A DNA stretch of 64,000 nt. Source: Sideroxydans sp. (GTDB lineage Bacteria > Pseudomonadota > Gammaproteobacteria > Burkholderiales > Gallionellaceae). This document shows, piece after piece, positions 26,223 through 36,165 of this stretch. Within the stretch, counting starts at the first letter, position 1, and every line of letters begins with the position of its first letter. The notes under the pieces are model-generated. The model was not told the DNA's origin. It ran no database searches and saw only the letters and a list, made by a program, of their open reading frames with translations. The DNA is taken from the NCBI GenBank assembly GCA_027310725.1, contig DAIDAG010000078.1, forward strand, positions 111,252-175,251. The letters run 5' to 3'. The position numbers and the translations under genes are program-made.

Positions 26223-27728
26223 TCAGTAGGCAAAATAAGGACCGGGACCTCCCGATGTAGATTTTCCTGAGATGGCCGTATATACATTCTTTCCGAAAAA
26301 GAATGGGAGACCCCAATCGAAATAGCCGCCTGCGGGCCCACCGATATTTGCCGCAACCACGCTTGAGGCTAGCGGGTCCACACCCACGATGCTGACCGAT
26401 ACAGGCCCTGAAGGCGTCCCTGTTGCCGCGATATTCGTCGCATTTACCGCAAACGGGGACAAAGGGCAGTACGCCCAGGTACTGTATTTACATAACGGGA
26501 TACTCGCATCGTCAAAGAACAACGCATTGGAGCCGCTATCAATAACACTCGTGTAAGTACTCCCGTTGTACGTGGTGGTGATGGTTCCGTATATATCGGT
26601 TGAATACACCTTGGTTAAAGTGCCTAACAGGTTATTGGTGTTTGTACCGATACCAAAAAACAGGGTGCCGCCGAAAGGAGCGCTCGCGCCGGACGCCACG
26701 ACAGTGGGTAGCTGGATCAATACCCCATTATTATCCTTCGCAAATGACGCCACCGGATTTTGGACGACCTGAAGTTGCGTGACCATACTATTGGTGCAAC
26801 CGGTCGCATAGCAGGTGTAATAGGTTGCAGGTACGGGCTGCTGGAGGCAGAGATCGCAATCGTTGGCAAACAACCCGACGCCCAGTATGCCATTCGCACC
26901 CAGCGCATCCTGGGTGATCTGTATGGCGCCGGTATTGGAGCACTCGGCAGGAACTGCGGTCACGCCTCCGGGCTGGGCACCGATGTTCTGAATGGGAACA
27001 CTTCTCGCTACTTCCCCCCCGAGATAGATGTCGGCAAGAACGACCGAACCCCAAGTGACGCCAACTCCAAAGGTTACACATTCGCCGATGGCTGGGCCGC
27101 TCGGATTGGCTGACGGCAAGTTCAGGTTGGAATACAGTGCGGAATTGAGTAGCCGCAACCCGGTCGAGCCCGTATCCAGCTGCACGTGATCAATAGTCTG
27201 GCATGCCAGTGTCACTCCGGATGAGTTCGGAGGACAGACCGTGACCGATACATAAGGCACGTTGATCTGCCTGGTTGCGATTCCCGACGGTCCCGAATCC
27301 AGCACGATGGGCATGTAGTTTATGCCGGTCACTGAAGGGACGGGTAACAATGTGCCGCCGACAGCATTTGGGATGCAGGTGACGGCAACAAGAACGACGG
27401 CATTTTGAATCACGCCGCTGGAATTCGAGGTGACTGTGCAGCTTTCGCCCAAGGGCTGCGTCAATACCGTGATCGAGTATGTTGAACCAACCGCATAGAT
27501 CCTGTTGAAGCTGGCAGTGCCATTCACGGAAATGGTCAGGTTATCGCCTCCGTTGTTTTGCAGCACCACCGACGTATTTGCCAGCAATCCGTTAACGCTC
27601 ACACTGATATTGCCTTGGCCGGATGTCGGCTGGCCGGAACTGCCGCCGCATCCGGCCATCAATGCCACAATCCACAGCGCCAACGCCCAGGCGCACATAA
27701 ATGAATGACGCTTAATGAATATTCGCAA
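26223..27728 (-). CDS. DUF3443 family lipoprotein with pepsin-like motifs
   Basis: About 501 residues from a TTG start with AGGAGG six bases upstream. A lipoprotein signal (LALWIVALMAGC) is followed by an Ig-like beta domain and then a large domain matching DUF3443. That domain has two Asp-Thr/Ser-Gly-Ser motifs, QLDTGSTGLRLL (about residue 185) and VIDSGSNALFFD (about 397), about 210 residues apart. It also has NGILGVGLF, GGTLFFGIGT and WGLPFFFGKNVYTAI. These occur in the same order as in bilobal pepsin-type aspartic proteases (DTGS, DGILGLG, GGxLxFG, DSG/DTG, ILGDxFLRxYYxxFD). A peptidase fold or activity is an inference. Even Cys content suggests disulfides. Confidence 0.85.
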   Translation of the reverse strand: MRIFIKRHSFMCAWALALWIVALMAGCGGSSGQPTSGQGNISVSVNGLLANTSVVLQNNGGDNLTISVNGTASFNRIYAVGSTYSITVLTQPLGESCTVTSNSSGVIQNAVVLVAVTCIPNAVGGTLLPVPSVTGINYMPIVLDSGPSGIATRQINVPYVSVTVCPPNSSGVTLACQTIDHVQLDTGSTGLRLLNSALYSNLNLPSANPSGPAIGECVTFGVGVTWGSVVLADIYLGGEVARSVPIQNIGAQPGGVTAVPAECSNTGAIQITQDALGANGILGVGLFANDCDLCLQQPVPATYYTCYATGCTNSMVTQLQVVQNPVASFAKDNNGVLIQLPTVVASGASAPFGGTLFFGIGTNTNNLLGTLTKVYSTDIYGTITTTYNGSTYTSVIDSGSNALFFDDASIPLCKYSTWAYCPLSPFAVNATNIAATGTPSGPVSVSIVGVDPLASSVVAANIGGPAGGYFDWGLPFFFGKNVYTAISGKSTSGGPGPYFAY

Positions 27729-27801
27729 TTCAGCCCTCCTCAAGCTGACGTATTCATCTTCCATTGGATGAAAGCTTTCCAGCTTTCGGGACTTGACCCG
27801 C

Positions 27802-28773
27802 TCATACGGTCAGGGCCGTCGACCCGGTCGTCTTGCGTGCTTCAAGATCGCGATGCGCCTGTGCCGTGTCCTTCAAGGGATAGCTCTGGTTGATGTTGAT
27901 CTTCACCTTGCCAGAACTGACCGCATCGAACAGATCGGCCGAATTTTCTTCCAGCAGGGCTCTGGTCGCAATGAAGGTGGCAAGCGTCGGCCTTGTGACC
28001 AACAAAGATCCCTTTTGCGACAGCACCGTCAGATCGAATGGCGGAACCGCGCCGGACGATGAACCGAACAGCACCATGAGGCCGCGCGGCTGCAGGCAGT
28101 CGAGCGATTTCATGAAGGTGTCCTTGCCGACCGAGTCGTAGACCACAGGCAATTTCTTCCCGCCGGTTATCTCAAGCACGCGTGCCTGGAAATCCTCGCG
28201 GGTATAAACGATGGTGTGGTGGCAACCGTTGGCCTTTGCCAGCGCCGCTTTTTCGTCACTGGATACGGTGCCGATGACGGTCGCTCCCAGAGCCGAGGCC
28301 CACTGGCTGACGATCAAGCCGACACCGCCGGCCGCTGCGTGTATGAGTATCGTGTCGCCCGGACCGACCTTGTAGATGTCGCGTATCAGGTAGCGCGCGG
28401 TCATGCCCTGCAACATCATGGCCGCCGCAGTGCGGTCGTCGATGTTGCCCGGCAACTTGACCAGCCGGTCCGCTGCAATAAGTCTTGCCTCGGCATAGGA
28501 ACCGATCACCGATGCATACGCGACCCGGTCCCCCACTTTCAGGTGCGTGACGCCTTCGCCAACCGCCTCCACGACGCCGGCTCCCTCGGTGCCCAGTATG
28601 GCAGGCAACGGTACCGGATAAAGTCCGGTGCGATGATAGACATCGATGTAGTTGAGGCCGACGACGGTTTGCTTCAACTTGACCTGGCCGGGGCCGGGAG
28701 AGCCGACCTCGATCTCTTCCCATTTGAGCACCTCGGGACCGCCGGTTTGATGGATTCGGATCGCGTGTGGCAT
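27802..28773 (-). CDS. Quinone oxidoreductase, zeta-crystallin type (MDR family)
   Basis: 323-residue NADPH-dependent quinone reductase. N-terminal IRIHQTGGPEVLKWEEIEV and LNYIDVYHRTGLYPVPLP are typical of bacterial Qor; the nucleotide-binding motif is AAAGGVGLIVSQWA. No structural zinc cysteine set is present, as expected for this branch. Start ATG 28773 has GAGG nine bases upstream; the frame extends 13 codons further without support. It appears to be a single gene ending 73 bases before the DUF3443 start region on the same strand. Confidence 0.93.
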   Translation of the reverse strand: MPHAIRIHQTGGPEVLKWEEIEVGSPGPGQVKLKQTVVGLNYIDVYHRTGLYPVPLPAILGTEGAGVVEAVGEGVTHLKVGDRVAYASVIGSYAEARLIAADRLVKLPGNIDDRTAAAMMLQGMTARYLIRDIYKVGPGDTILIHAAAGGVGLIVSQWASALGATVIGTVSSDEKAALAKANGCHHTIVYTREDFQARVLEITGGKKLPVVYDSVGKDTFMKSLDCLQPRGLMVLFGSSSGAVPPFDLTVLSQKGSLLVTRPTLATFIATRALLEENSADLFDAVSSGKVKININQSYPLKDTAQAHRDLEARKTTGSTALTV

Positions 28774-28962
28774 AAACAAGACCTCTCTGAGAATGAAAAA
28801 ATAATGCGTCAAATCTTAACATCGAATTGCCGAGTTCAATTTATCTTCAGACCGACTATTCCACAATTAAATTCGTGAAAAATTTTTTCGTTATCAACCC
28901 TTGTGTGCGTGCGGATTATTGAAGTTTCCAAAATTGGCGACAACATGCAAAACCCGCTACTT

Positions 28963-28990
28963 CGTCATTCCGGCGAAGGCCGGAATCCAG
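28963..28990 (+). repeat. Dispersed palindromic repeat, left copy
   Basis: A 28-base unit beginning cgtcattccggcgaaggccg with internal dyad CCGGCGAAGGCCGG. It is the widespread repeat found in many proteobacterial genomes. It is inverted relative to the copy at 29068-29095; 77 bases lie between them. Confidence 0.85.
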
Positions 28991-29067
28991 GTAGTTGGCT
29001 TAGCCCCACGCAGTGGGACAACACCCCCAAATATGGCTTTGTCCGCTACGCGGTATTATTTGACAGG

Positions 29068-29095
29068 CTGGATTCCGGCCTTCGCCGGAATGACG
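29068..29095 (-). repeat. Dispersed palindromic repeat, right copy
   Basis: Exact reverse complement of the unit at 28963-28990. Together the two could form a long stem-loop bounding a short unique spacer. The rest of the 400-base gap from 28774 to 29173 holds no recognised gene. Confidence 0.85.
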
Positions 29096-29173
29096 GTAAT
29101 TCGCAAAATTATGTGTAATGCATTACGGAAAGAGCAATGGAACTGGCACTTTTATCGATACTCACCGGTATTT

Positions 29174-29902
29174 TTAGCTATTGAAAAAATGAAATAGAAC
29201 AGGAATGGCAATCGCACCGACGATGCCATGCATCCCCATCGCCAGACTCGCATAAGCACCCGCCTCATGATTGATACTGAACGCGCGGGAAGTTCCCAAT
29301 CCGTGCGCGGCAACGCCAATTGGAAAGCCCCTCTGCCACCATGACTTCATGCCGAGCGCATTCAGTACAAACGGCGCCAGGATCGCCCCGAGAATTCCCG
29401 TGGCAACTGCAAAGATCGCGGTAAGCGTCGGCGAAGCGCCGATCCGTTCGGCTATTCCCATTGCGATGGGGGCGGTGACGGATTTCGAATACATCGCACC
29501 GATGATGGTTTTATCTGCGCCAAGCAATGTGGCTATGCCGACCGCGCTGAGTATCGAGGCGCCTCCCCCCGCAAGCAATGCCACAATCAGAGGGAATGAA
29601 CGTTTTTTCAGGCTGCCCAACCCCCGATAGATGGGGATCGCCAAGGAGACCGTGGCCGAGCCAAGTAAAAAGTGAATGAATTGTGCCCCCTGAAAATAAG
29701 TGGCATAGGGCATGTCAATGACCTGGATGAATGTCGCCACCAGTATCACGGCAATTGCCACCGGATTGGCCAGGGGACTTTGTTTGCTCTTCTGATAGAC
29801 AAAAAGTCCGACCTGAAATGCGGCCAGCGTGATGAATAGCGCCAGTAATGGACTGCCGGAAAGGTAGACCCAGATTTCTACGATTGAATTTTTCTCATTC
29901 AT
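29174..29902 (-). CDS. lrgB: LrgB/CidB family membrane protein
   Basis: 242-residue polytopic inner-membrane protein of the LrgB (antiholin-like / 3-hydroxypropionate and pyruvate transport-related) family. Conserved stretches include KSVTAPIAMGIAERIG, GASPTLTAIFAVATGILGA and GLGTSRAF near the C-terminus. It overlaps the LrgA gene by eight bases. The pair sits at the end of the molybdenum hydroxylase operon, so it may be co-expressed with it. Confidence 0.93.
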   Translation of the reverse strand: MNEKNSIVEIWVYLSGSPLLALFITLAAFQVGLFVYQKSKQSPLANPVAIAVILVATFIQVIDMPYATYFQGAQFIHFLLGSATVSLAIPIYRGLGSLKKRSFPLIVALLAGGGASILSAVGIATLLGADKTIIGAMYSKSVTAPIAMGIAERIGASPTLTAIFAVATGILGAILAPFVLNALGMKSWWQRGFPIGVAAHGLGTSRAFSINHEAGAYASLAMGMHGIVGAIAIPVLFHFFNS

Positions 29903-30245
29903 GGGTATCGGTCTTTTTGGTGAGCAGCTTTAAGACGAGCGCACTGCAGGCGATGGTCAACACGACGCTGACGACCAGCGCGCCAACAATCGGCACCGCA
30001 TTGGCTTTCAGTTGCGGCAGAAAAAGAACGACGCCGACAGCCGCCGGCACGAACAGTATGCCCAGGTATTTGCTGAATCCGTCCGCGACAAAAGCCAGCG
30101 ACTCGCTGATATTCTTGTTGATGACGAGCCAGATCAATAGCAGAACCAGGCCGATCACCGGCCCGGGCAGCGATGGGAAGACGAACTTCGACACCAGCTC
30201 TCCCAAACTCTGGAAAAACAAAATTTGTACTAAACCTAAAATCAT
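29895..30245 (-). CDS. lrgA: LrgA/CidA family membrane protein
   Basis: 116-residue protein with four predicted membrane helices, the usual size of CidA/LrgA holin-like proteins. Characteristic blocks are FQSLGELVS, LPGPVIGLVLLL and FVPAAVGVVLF. AAGGAA lies just before the ATG. The stop overlaps the lrgB start, the normal arrangement of the pair. Confidence 0.92.
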   Translation of the reverse strand: MILGLVQILFFQSLGELVSKFVFPSLPGPVIGLVLLLIWLVINKNISESLAFVADGFSKYLGILFVPAAVGVVLFLPQLKANAVPIVGALVVSVVLTIACSALVLKLLTKKTDTHE

Positions 30246-30307
30246 TTCCTTAATGCCTCCATTAAAAATCTACTCAACATGAAACTGTATTCTGAATCTC
30301 TGTTCGG

Positions 30308-30811
30308 TCAATTTTTCCTGACAGCAAATTCCTGATTGGTATATTGCAAGGTGCCCGGACGCTTGATAACGATGAACCCTTGGCTGACTGCCTGGTGGCA
30401 TTCATTGCATGCCCGGGTCAGGTGATCGAATGACTTCCTGAACTTTACGTTGTCCTTTGCCTTGATCGCACTTTCCAGATCGTTAAGCGGTTGAGCAATA
30501 AATTTGTCCAGTATGTCTGCAATCGGCGCATCTTTCTTGAACACGGGATGGTATTTGACGGCGTCATCCATTCCTTCCCTGATCTCATCCAGTTCGTAGC
30601 CAGCCAAATCCCAGTTCCCGGCTTTGCCGGCAAACCAGAGTTTGGCGTGGCGCATCTGCGTCGCGCCCATGATCTCGCCCATTCCGGGCACATAATTTTC
30701 CCCATGGACTTCGATCTGCTTTTCCATTGCGACAGGCGCTGTTTCGGCGGCATGAGCACCGAAAGAAACTCCTGCGGCACAAAGGCACGACAGGATTACA
30801 TTGCGATTCAT
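30308..30811 (-). CDS. Monoheme cytochrome c with C-terminal heme motif (c'/c556-like)
   Basis: 167 residues with a Sec signal peptide (ending FGAHAAET). A predominantly helical protein with a single CNECH heme-binding motif near the C-terminus, the position seen in four-helix-bundle cytochromes c' and c556. AGGATATTA precedes the ATG. It follows another cytochrome c gene within an apparent operon for a periplasmic molybdenum hydroxylase and could carry electrons away from it. Confidence 0.85.
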   Translation of the reverse strand: MNRNVILSCLCAAGVSFGAHAAETAPVAMEKQIEVHGENYVPGMGEIMGATQMRHAKLWFAGKAGNWDLAGYELDEIREGMDDAVKYHPVFKKDAPIADILDKFIAQPLNDLESAIKAKDNVKFRKSFDHLTRACNECHQAVSQGFIVIKRPGTLQYTNQEFAVRKN

Positions 30812-30865
30812 TAATATCCTTTCATGTGCTGATTGGTGGTTACCTGAAAATTGCCGATTCGCCGT

Positions 30866-31675
30866 TCAGGGTCCCTCATCTGCCTGCTTGCGAGGCAGAG
30901 CATTCAGATAATGGAACAGCCTCCCGGCAAGCGCCTCGCGATCCGGTTCGGGCATACCCTCGACCATGGCGGGCATCTGCGTATCCGGTTTGATCGAGGA
31001 TGGCTTCAGCACCCAGGCATAGAACTTCTTTTCGCCCAGTATTTTCGTCTGCTCGGCCAGATCCAGCGGAGCCTTGTTTCCGCCGTAGCCGTTTACACGG
31101 TGACAGCTGAGGCAGTATTTCTCCAGTTCACGCGCCGGCTGGGACATCTCTCCCGAAACGGTATTCTTTTCCGGTGCCCTGGATATCACGATCTCGTTCA
31201 CCTGGTAGGGCCAGTAGGTAGCGCCTTCCTCGATCAGATCAGGCTGGCGAATATTGTCCCACACCAGATAATAAGGACCCAGCGATATGCTCTTTGCGTC
31301 TGGCGCACGGCTTTTCACATTGAACGCACGTGAGTGTTTTTTGGCGAAGACCAGATAAGCACGATACTGATCGAAGCGTTCGGTCGGAATATGCGAGACA
31401 TAACCGTCGAGCGCCCTGAATTCGATCTCGGCAGCCACAGTCTTCCATTGATCGCCCAGTATCGCCCGGAGCACCTTTTCTACGGGATATCCCAGGTAAA
31501 CGACATGCGGCTGGCGCTTGCCGTCGATCAATAGCGGCTCGATCACTTCGATCTCCACCGGCGGTTCGGCCACCTTCCGTTTCATTTCATCCAGCTTGGG
31601 CAACAGGACAGCGCCGGCATGGCTGGACAACAGCAGCAATAGCAAAAACAGGATTCCGTTTATCCTGGTGGTCAT
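30866..31675 (-). CDS. Exported cytochrome c
   Basis: 269 residues with signal peptide (FLLLLLLSSHAGA). The N-terminal two thirds have no recognised motif. The C-terminal part is a class I cytochrome c domain with CLSCHRVNGYGG and a candidate axial Met in KPDTQMPAM. A GGAG site lies upstream of the ATG. It lies 36 bases after the MocA-like gene and 54 bases before the c'-type cytochrome. It is a likely electron acceptor for the [2Fe-2S] subunit of the molybdenum enzyme. Confidence 0.85.
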   Translation of the reverse strand: MTTRINGILFLLLLLLSSHAGAVLLPKLDEMKRKVAEPPVEIEVIEPLLIDGKRQPHVVYLGYPVEKVLRAILGDQWKTVAAEIEFRALDGYVSHIPTERFDQYRAYLVFAKKHSRAFNVKSRAPDAKSISLGPYYLVWDNIRQPDLIEEGATYWPYQVNEIVISRAPEKNTVSGEMSQPARELEKYCLSCHRVNGYGGNKAPLDLAEQTKILGEKKFYAWVLKPSSIKPDTQMPAMVEGMPEPDREALAGRLFHYLNALPRKQADEGP

Positions 31676-31711
31676 GAGCTGGCTCCCAATACCTGGTCCG
31701 ATGAAACGCTT

Positions 31712-32323
31712 TCACAAACGATGCAGATCGCCCGGGATGTCGACGTCGGCAAAGATGCCATTATCGCCAATTTCCATTTGCACCAGATTTGATTTGTCGC
31801 GCTCGATCAGATGCCTCGCTCCCGCATCGCCTTTCAGTGCAAGCAACTCTTCGCCGTAATGACGGGAGAATCCAACCGGATGTCCGCGCCTGCCCTCATG
31901 CGTGGTTGCCGACAGATACGCCCCTGCCAGCAGTGCATCCCGAACTCCGGCAACTGCTGCCGACGGTACGGCAGGCATATCGGCCAAACCGATCAGCCAG
32001 CCTGCAGCTTCACGGTTCGCACGCACGCCGCAAGCGAGACTGGCGGCCATGCCCTGTGCCGCTTCCTGGCATATAAGCCAGCATATCGATGCCGACCTGT
32101 TTGCCCCGAGCGCTGCCGTGATCGCGCTGCGAAGTGCCTCCGATCGGGGTCTGACGACTACCGTGATTTGCTCGAAGTTTTCCAGCCAGGGCAGCAGGCT
32201 GTGCGCGGCGAGCGGCAGCGTCACCCCACCCAGCGTGACCGGATGCAACAACTTGTCCGAGCCGAACCGACTGGAACCTCCCGCTGCCAGAACGATGGCA
32301 GCTATTCCACCCGGATCAGGCAA
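31712..32323 (-). CDS. MocA/MobA-like molybdenum cofactor nucleotidyltransferase
   Basis: 203-residue NTP transferase with [19 protein letters not shown] (nucleotide-binding loop) and LADMPAVP (metal-binding Asp), typical of MocA-type CTP:molybdopterin cytidylyltransferases. Such enzymes make the MCD form of cofactor used by xanthine-oxidase-family proteins, which fits the directly upstream molybdoenzyme gene. The start is TTG with AGGA five bases upstream, overlapping the last eight bases of the large-subunit gene. Confidence 0.88.
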   Translation of the reverse strand: MPDPGGIAAIVLAAGGSSRFGSDKLLHPVTLGGVTLPLAAHSLLPWLENFEQITVVVRPRSEALRSAITAALGANRSASICWLICQEAAQGMAASLACGVRANREAAGWLIGLADMPAVPSAAVAGVRDALLAGAYLSATTHEGRRGHPVGFSRHYGEELLALKGDAGARHLIERDKSNLVQMEIGDNGIFADVDIPGDLHRL

Positions 32324-34487
32324 GGGTTTCCTGGTCGAACGGCATACGGCGCAAACGCTTGCCTGTCAGCGCGAACACCGCATTCGCGACGGCCGGCGCG
32401 ATTGGCGGCGTGCCGGGCTCGCCTATACCGGTGGGACGCTCGTTGCTCGCAACGATGTGCACATCCACCTGCGGCATTTCGGAATAGCGCAGCGGAGCAT
32501 AGCTGTCGAAGTTGGATTGCATCACGCGGCCATTCTCCAGCGTGATTGCCCCATGCAGGGCGGCAGAGAGTCCGTAGACGATGGCCCCTTCGACCTGTTG
32601 CTGCACGCCGTCCGGATTGACGACCATACCGCAATCCACCGCTGCAACAACGCGATGCACCTTGATCTTGCCGTTTTCCAGCGACACTTCGGCGATCTCT
32701 GCCACATAGCTTTCGAACGACTGGTGCACCGCCACTCCATAGGCATGACCGGCAGGCAGCTTCCTTTTTCCCCAGCCGGATTTTTCCGCGGCCAGTTTCA
32801 GCGCCCCCCTGTAGCGGGACGCGGCGGGCAGGATGTCGAGCCGGTAGGCGACCGGATCCTTGCCGGCAAGATGCGCCAGTTCGTCGATCATGGTTTCCAC
32901 CACGAACGCGGTATGCGAGTGGCCGACCGAGCGCCACCACTGCACCGGCACCACATTCCTGGTGCTGTGCAATTCGACCTGCAGGTTGGGGATCATGTAC
33001 GGCAGCGTCGATGCGCCCTCGACTGAAGTGGCATCGATGCCGTTCTTGATCATGAATGATTCGAACATGGTATCGGCAGTGATGGACTGCCCGACGATAG
33101 TATGTTTCCAGGCCACCGGTCTTCCGTCTTTTGCGATCCCGACTTCGATATGGTCCGCCCACATCGGACGGTAGTAGCCTCCGCGCATGTCGTCCTCGCG
33201 CGCCCATACCACCTTGATCGGCTTGCCGATCACCTTGGCGACCTGCACCGCTTCCTGGACAAAGTCGGACCGGGGATTGGCGCGTCGGCCGAAACCTCCG
33301 CCCAGGTACATGGTATGTATCTCAACCTGCTCCGGCTTGAGTCCGGCTGTTGCTGCCGCCATGCCCCTATCCATGGTCTGCGCCTGCGTGCCGGTCCAGA
33401 TGGTGCAGTGATCCGGCGTCAGGTCCACCACCACGTTGAGCGGCTCCATCGTGGCGTGCGCCAGATAGGGAACCTCGTATTCGGCGCTGACGGACTTGTG
33501 TGCTTCCTTGAAACCCTGCTCGGTATTTCCGTCCTTGCGTGCAACTGTGCCGGGCTGTTTCGCGAGCTCAAGGTATTCCATGCGCATCTTCGGCGTGGAA
33601 AGTGCCGCACCGGGACCTTCGTCCCATTCGATCTCCAGCAGGTCGCGCGCCGTTTTGGCGGGCCAGAAACCGCTTGCAGCCACCGCGATGCCGCTGGGTA
33701 CCTGGTAGATTCCCTGCACGCCGGGCAGCTTGGCGGCCTCGGTCGCATCGTATCGTTTCACCTTGCCGCCGAAAACGGGGCTGCGTGCGATCAATACCGT
33801 CAGCATGCCCGGCAGATAGACATCGAGGCCGAACTGTGCGCTGCCGTTTATCTTGACCGGTGTATCGATGCGCTTGACCGGCTTGCCGATCAGCTTGAAA
33901 TCCTTGGGCGACTTGAGCTCGACACTATCCGGGAGCGGCAGTTTGGCTGCTGCGTCGGCCAGCTCGCCGTAACTCAATCTCTTGCCGCTCCTGGCATGGA
34001 TCACCTGGCTGTTCTCGGCATGGCATTCGCTTTCCGGTACGCCCCATTGCCCGGCCGCGGCACGGATCAGCATGATCCGGCCGCTGGCACCGACCCGGCG
34101 CAATTGCTCCCATGACGAAGGAACACTGGAACTGCCGCCCGTCAGTTGCATACCGAAGCCCGTGTGGTTATACACGGCGGCCACGGGTGCCGACTCGATG
34201 CGTATGCTGCTCCAGTCGGCTTCCAGTTCTTCCGCGACCAGCATCGGCAACGAGGTATAGACACCCTGCCCCATCTCGGATTTGTTGACGACGATCGTGA
34301 TGCTGTTGTCCGCAGCGATGCGGATGAAAGCGTTGGGCGGGAAGACTGCTTTGGGTTGCGCTTCGGCGGCAAAGGCACGGCCGCCTTTCACGGGCATGTA
34401 GAAACTGATCACCAGTCCGCCCATCAATAAGGCGCCATCCTTGAGGAATGCACGGCGGGAAGAATCTTGCAGGGTCGTGTTTTTCAT
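32316..34487 (-). CDS. Molybdopterin-binding subunit of xanthine-dehydrogenase-family enzyme (IorB-like)
   Basis: 723-residue large subunit of a molybdenum hydroxylase. A Tat-type signal ([15 protein letters not shown]) shows export of the folded protein. The domain order and motifs ([36 protein letters not shown]-terminal [18 protein letters not shown] with the presumed catalytic Glu) match isoquinoline 1-oxidoreductase beta/aldehyde dehydrogenase types. ATGA overlap with the [2Fe-2S] gene upstream. Substrate, perhaps an aldehyde or N-heterocycle, is not predictable. The neighbouring cytochromes c suggest that electrons go to the respiratory chain. Confidence 0.93.
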   Translation of the reverse strand: MKNTTLQDSSRRAFLKDGALLMGGLVISFYMPVKGGRAFAAEAQPKAVFPPNAFIRIAADNSITIVVNKSEMGQGVYTSLPMLVAEELEADWSSIRIESAPVAAVYNHTGFGMQLTGGSSSVPSSWEQLRRVGASGRIMLIRAAAGQWGVPESECHAENSQVIHARSGKRLSYGELADAAAKLPLPDSVELKSPKDFKLIGKPVKRIDTPVKINGSAQFGLDVYLPGMLTVLIARSPVFGGKVKRYDATEAAKLPGVQGIYQVPSGIAVAASGFWPAKTARDLLEIEWDEGPGAALSTPKMRMEYLELAKQPGTVARKDGNTEQGFKEAHKSVSAEYEVPYLAHATMEPLNVVVDLTPDHCTIWTGTQAQTMDRGMAAATAGLKPEQVEIHTMYLGGGFGRRANPRSDFVQEAVQVAKVIGKPIKVVWAREDDMRGGYYRPMWADHIEVGIAKDGRPVAWKHTIVGQSITADTMFESFMIKNGIDATSVEGASTLPYMIPNLQVELHSTRNVVPVQWWRSVGHSHTAFVVETMIDELAHLAGKDPVAYRLDILPAASRYRGALKLAAEKSGWGKRKLPAGHAYGVAVHQSFESYVAEIAEVSLENGKIKVHRVVAAVDCGMVVNPDGVQQQVEGAIVYGLSAALHGAITLENGRVMQSNFDSYAPLRYSEMPQVDVHIVASNERPTGIGEPGTPPIAPAVANAVFALTGKRLRRMPFDQETLA

Positions 34488-34951
34488 TTGGCCGCTCCCA
34501 GTTGTTCAGACGCTTTCTGGATCGCCGAGCGGATACGGTTGTAGGTCCCGCAGCGGCAAAGGTTGCCGTCCATCGCGGCCGATATTTGCGACTCGCTCGG
34601 GTGCGGATTCTCCTTGAGCAAGGCGGTGGCCGACATGATCTGTCCAGACTGGCAGTATCCGCATTGGGGCACATCCACCTCCAGCCAGGCAGCCTGCACG
34701 GCTTTGCCCAGCGTGGTCTCGGCCAGCCCCTCGATCGTGGTGACGTGCTTCCCGTTTGCCGTGGAAACCGGTGTCACGCAGGAGCGGATCGCCTTGCCAT
34801 CCAGATGCACGGTGCAGGCACCGCACTGCGAGATGCCGCAGCCATATTTGGTTCCGGTCAGGTGCAGGTGGTCGCGCAGCACCCATAGCAATGGCGTACC
34901 GGGGTCCACATCGACCTTGGTGGCCTTGCCGTTGAGGTTGAAAGAAATCAT
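34484..34951 (-). CDS. [2Fe-2S] subunit of molybdenum hydroxylase (IorA/CoxS-like)
   Basis: 155 residues. The N-terminal plant-ferredoxin-like cluster motif is [12 protein letters not shown] with a further Cys downstream; the C-terminal helical domain has CGYCQSGQ and CRCGTY for the second cluster. No signal peptide, so it is probably exported bound to the Tat-bearing large subunit. Start ATG 34951 has AGGAG seven bases upstream and overlaps the XdhC stop codon as ATGA, and its own stop overlaps the large-subunit start as ATGA. Confidence 0.93.
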   Translation of the reverse strand: MISFNLNGKATKVDVDPGTPLLWVLRDHLHLTGTKYGCGISQCGACTVHLDGKAIRSCVTPVSTANGKHVTTIEGLAETTLGKAVQAAWLEVDVPQCGYCQSGQIMSATALLKENPHPSESQISAAMDGNLCRCGTYNRIRSAIQKASEQLGAAK

Positions 34952-35937
34952 GAGCATATCTCCTGGTTGTTGGATTGACTGACTTGGCTGGATTCGGTCT
35001 TCTGGTTTCTGATGGAGATCATGTGCGCCAGTATGGACACTGCGATCTCGGGCGGTGTGCGGCTGCCGATGGGAAGACCCACGGGCCCGTGCAAGCGTGC
35101 GATCTCTTCCTGGCTGAGGTCGAACAATGCCAGCCTCTCGCGCCGCTTCGCATTGTTGGCTTTGGAGCCCAGTGCACCGATATAGAAGGCCGGTGTCTTG
35201 AGCGCTTCCAGCAGTGCCATGTCATCCATCTTGGGGTCGTGCGAGAGGGCCACGATGGCCGTGCATGCATCCACCTGGAAAGCCAGCACCGCATCGTCCG
35301 GCATCTCGCTCACCAGAACGGTGTCCGGCACATTCCAGGTCTGGCGCATCTCGTCGCCCGGGTCGCAGACAGTGACATGGTAATCGAGCGCCTGGGCCAT
35401 GCGCGCGAGATAGCCGGATGTCTGGCCGGCGCCGATGATCAGCAATCGCCAGCGCGGACCGTGCACGGTTGTCAGCCTTGCACCGTCGAAACTGAACGCG
35501 TCGGCGCGGCTGGCGTCGTTCAACAGTATCTGCATGGATTCAAGATGCAGGGTGCGGCTGATCAGCCGATGCGCCTGAACCGACAGCAGCACCCGCTCGA
35601 TCCAGTCCGGATCGCGTACCGGTTCGATGACGAGGCGCAGTGCCCCGCCGCAGGGCAGTCCGAAGTTCCGGGCTTCTTCCTGCGTGACGCCATACGTCAC
35701 CACTTCGCAACGGTCGATCTTCAACTGCCCTTGCAGCGCCCGCCTGACGAGGTCGTCCTCGATGCATCCACCCGATACCGAACCCACAGCGAGGCCGTCG
35801 CCACGCAGGGCCAGCATGGCACCCTGGGGTCGCGGGCTGGAACCGAAAGTCTCCACCACCGTCACAAGCCACAACGGGAGTTCCCCTGCTTGCCACGCTT
35901 GCAGGGTTTTCAGGACCGAAAGATCTACGCTATCCAT
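34948..35937 (-). CDS. XdhC/CoxI family molybdenum cofactor maturation protein
   Basis: 329-residue cytoplasmic chaperone that binds and inserts the molybdenum cofactor into xanthine-oxidase-family enzymes. N-terminal XdhC_CoxI region includes [17 protein letters not shown] and [11 protein letters not shown]; the C-terminal Rossmann part includes [15 protein letters not shown] perfect AAGGAGG lies four bases before the ATG. It is the first gene of the unit and is coupled to the [2Fe-2S] subunit. Confidence 0.92.
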   Translation of the reverse strand: MDSVDLSVLKTLQAWQAGELPLWLVTVVETFGSSPRPQGAMLALRGDGLAVGSVSGGCIEDDLVRRALQGQLKIDRCEVVTYGVTQEEARNFGLPCGGALRLVIEPVRDPDWIERVLLSVQAHRLISRTLHLESMQILLNDASRADAFSFDGARLTTVHGPRWRLLIIGAGQTSGYLARMAQALDYHVTVCDPGDEMRQTWNVPDTVLVSEMPDDAVLAFQVDACTAIVALSHDPKMDDMALLEALKTPAFYIGALGSKANNAKRRERLALFDLSQEEIARLHGPVGLPIGSRTPPEIAVSILAHMISIRNQKTESSQVSQSNNQEICS

Positions 35938-36165
35938 GAAGCCTCCTTGTTTCGATTGTCCTGAAAAATTCAGTGGTTATATTCAAAGACCTTGGATGAA
36001 ATAGACTGCGTGATGGGTTCTCCGGTGTCGAACATGATGAGACTCTCCTGCGGAGGAATGTTGCTTGTTGCTGTACGCAAAGCTCTCGTCAATCATCAAA
36101 CTGTTGATCAATTTTGTCAACAATACGCGATTCACGATCGTGTAGTTAATTCAGCATCTGCACCT

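Noticed and set aside
28901..29197. Open frames across the inverted repeats
   Set aside because: They are translations of the dispersed palindromic units, with no ribosome binding site or family match.
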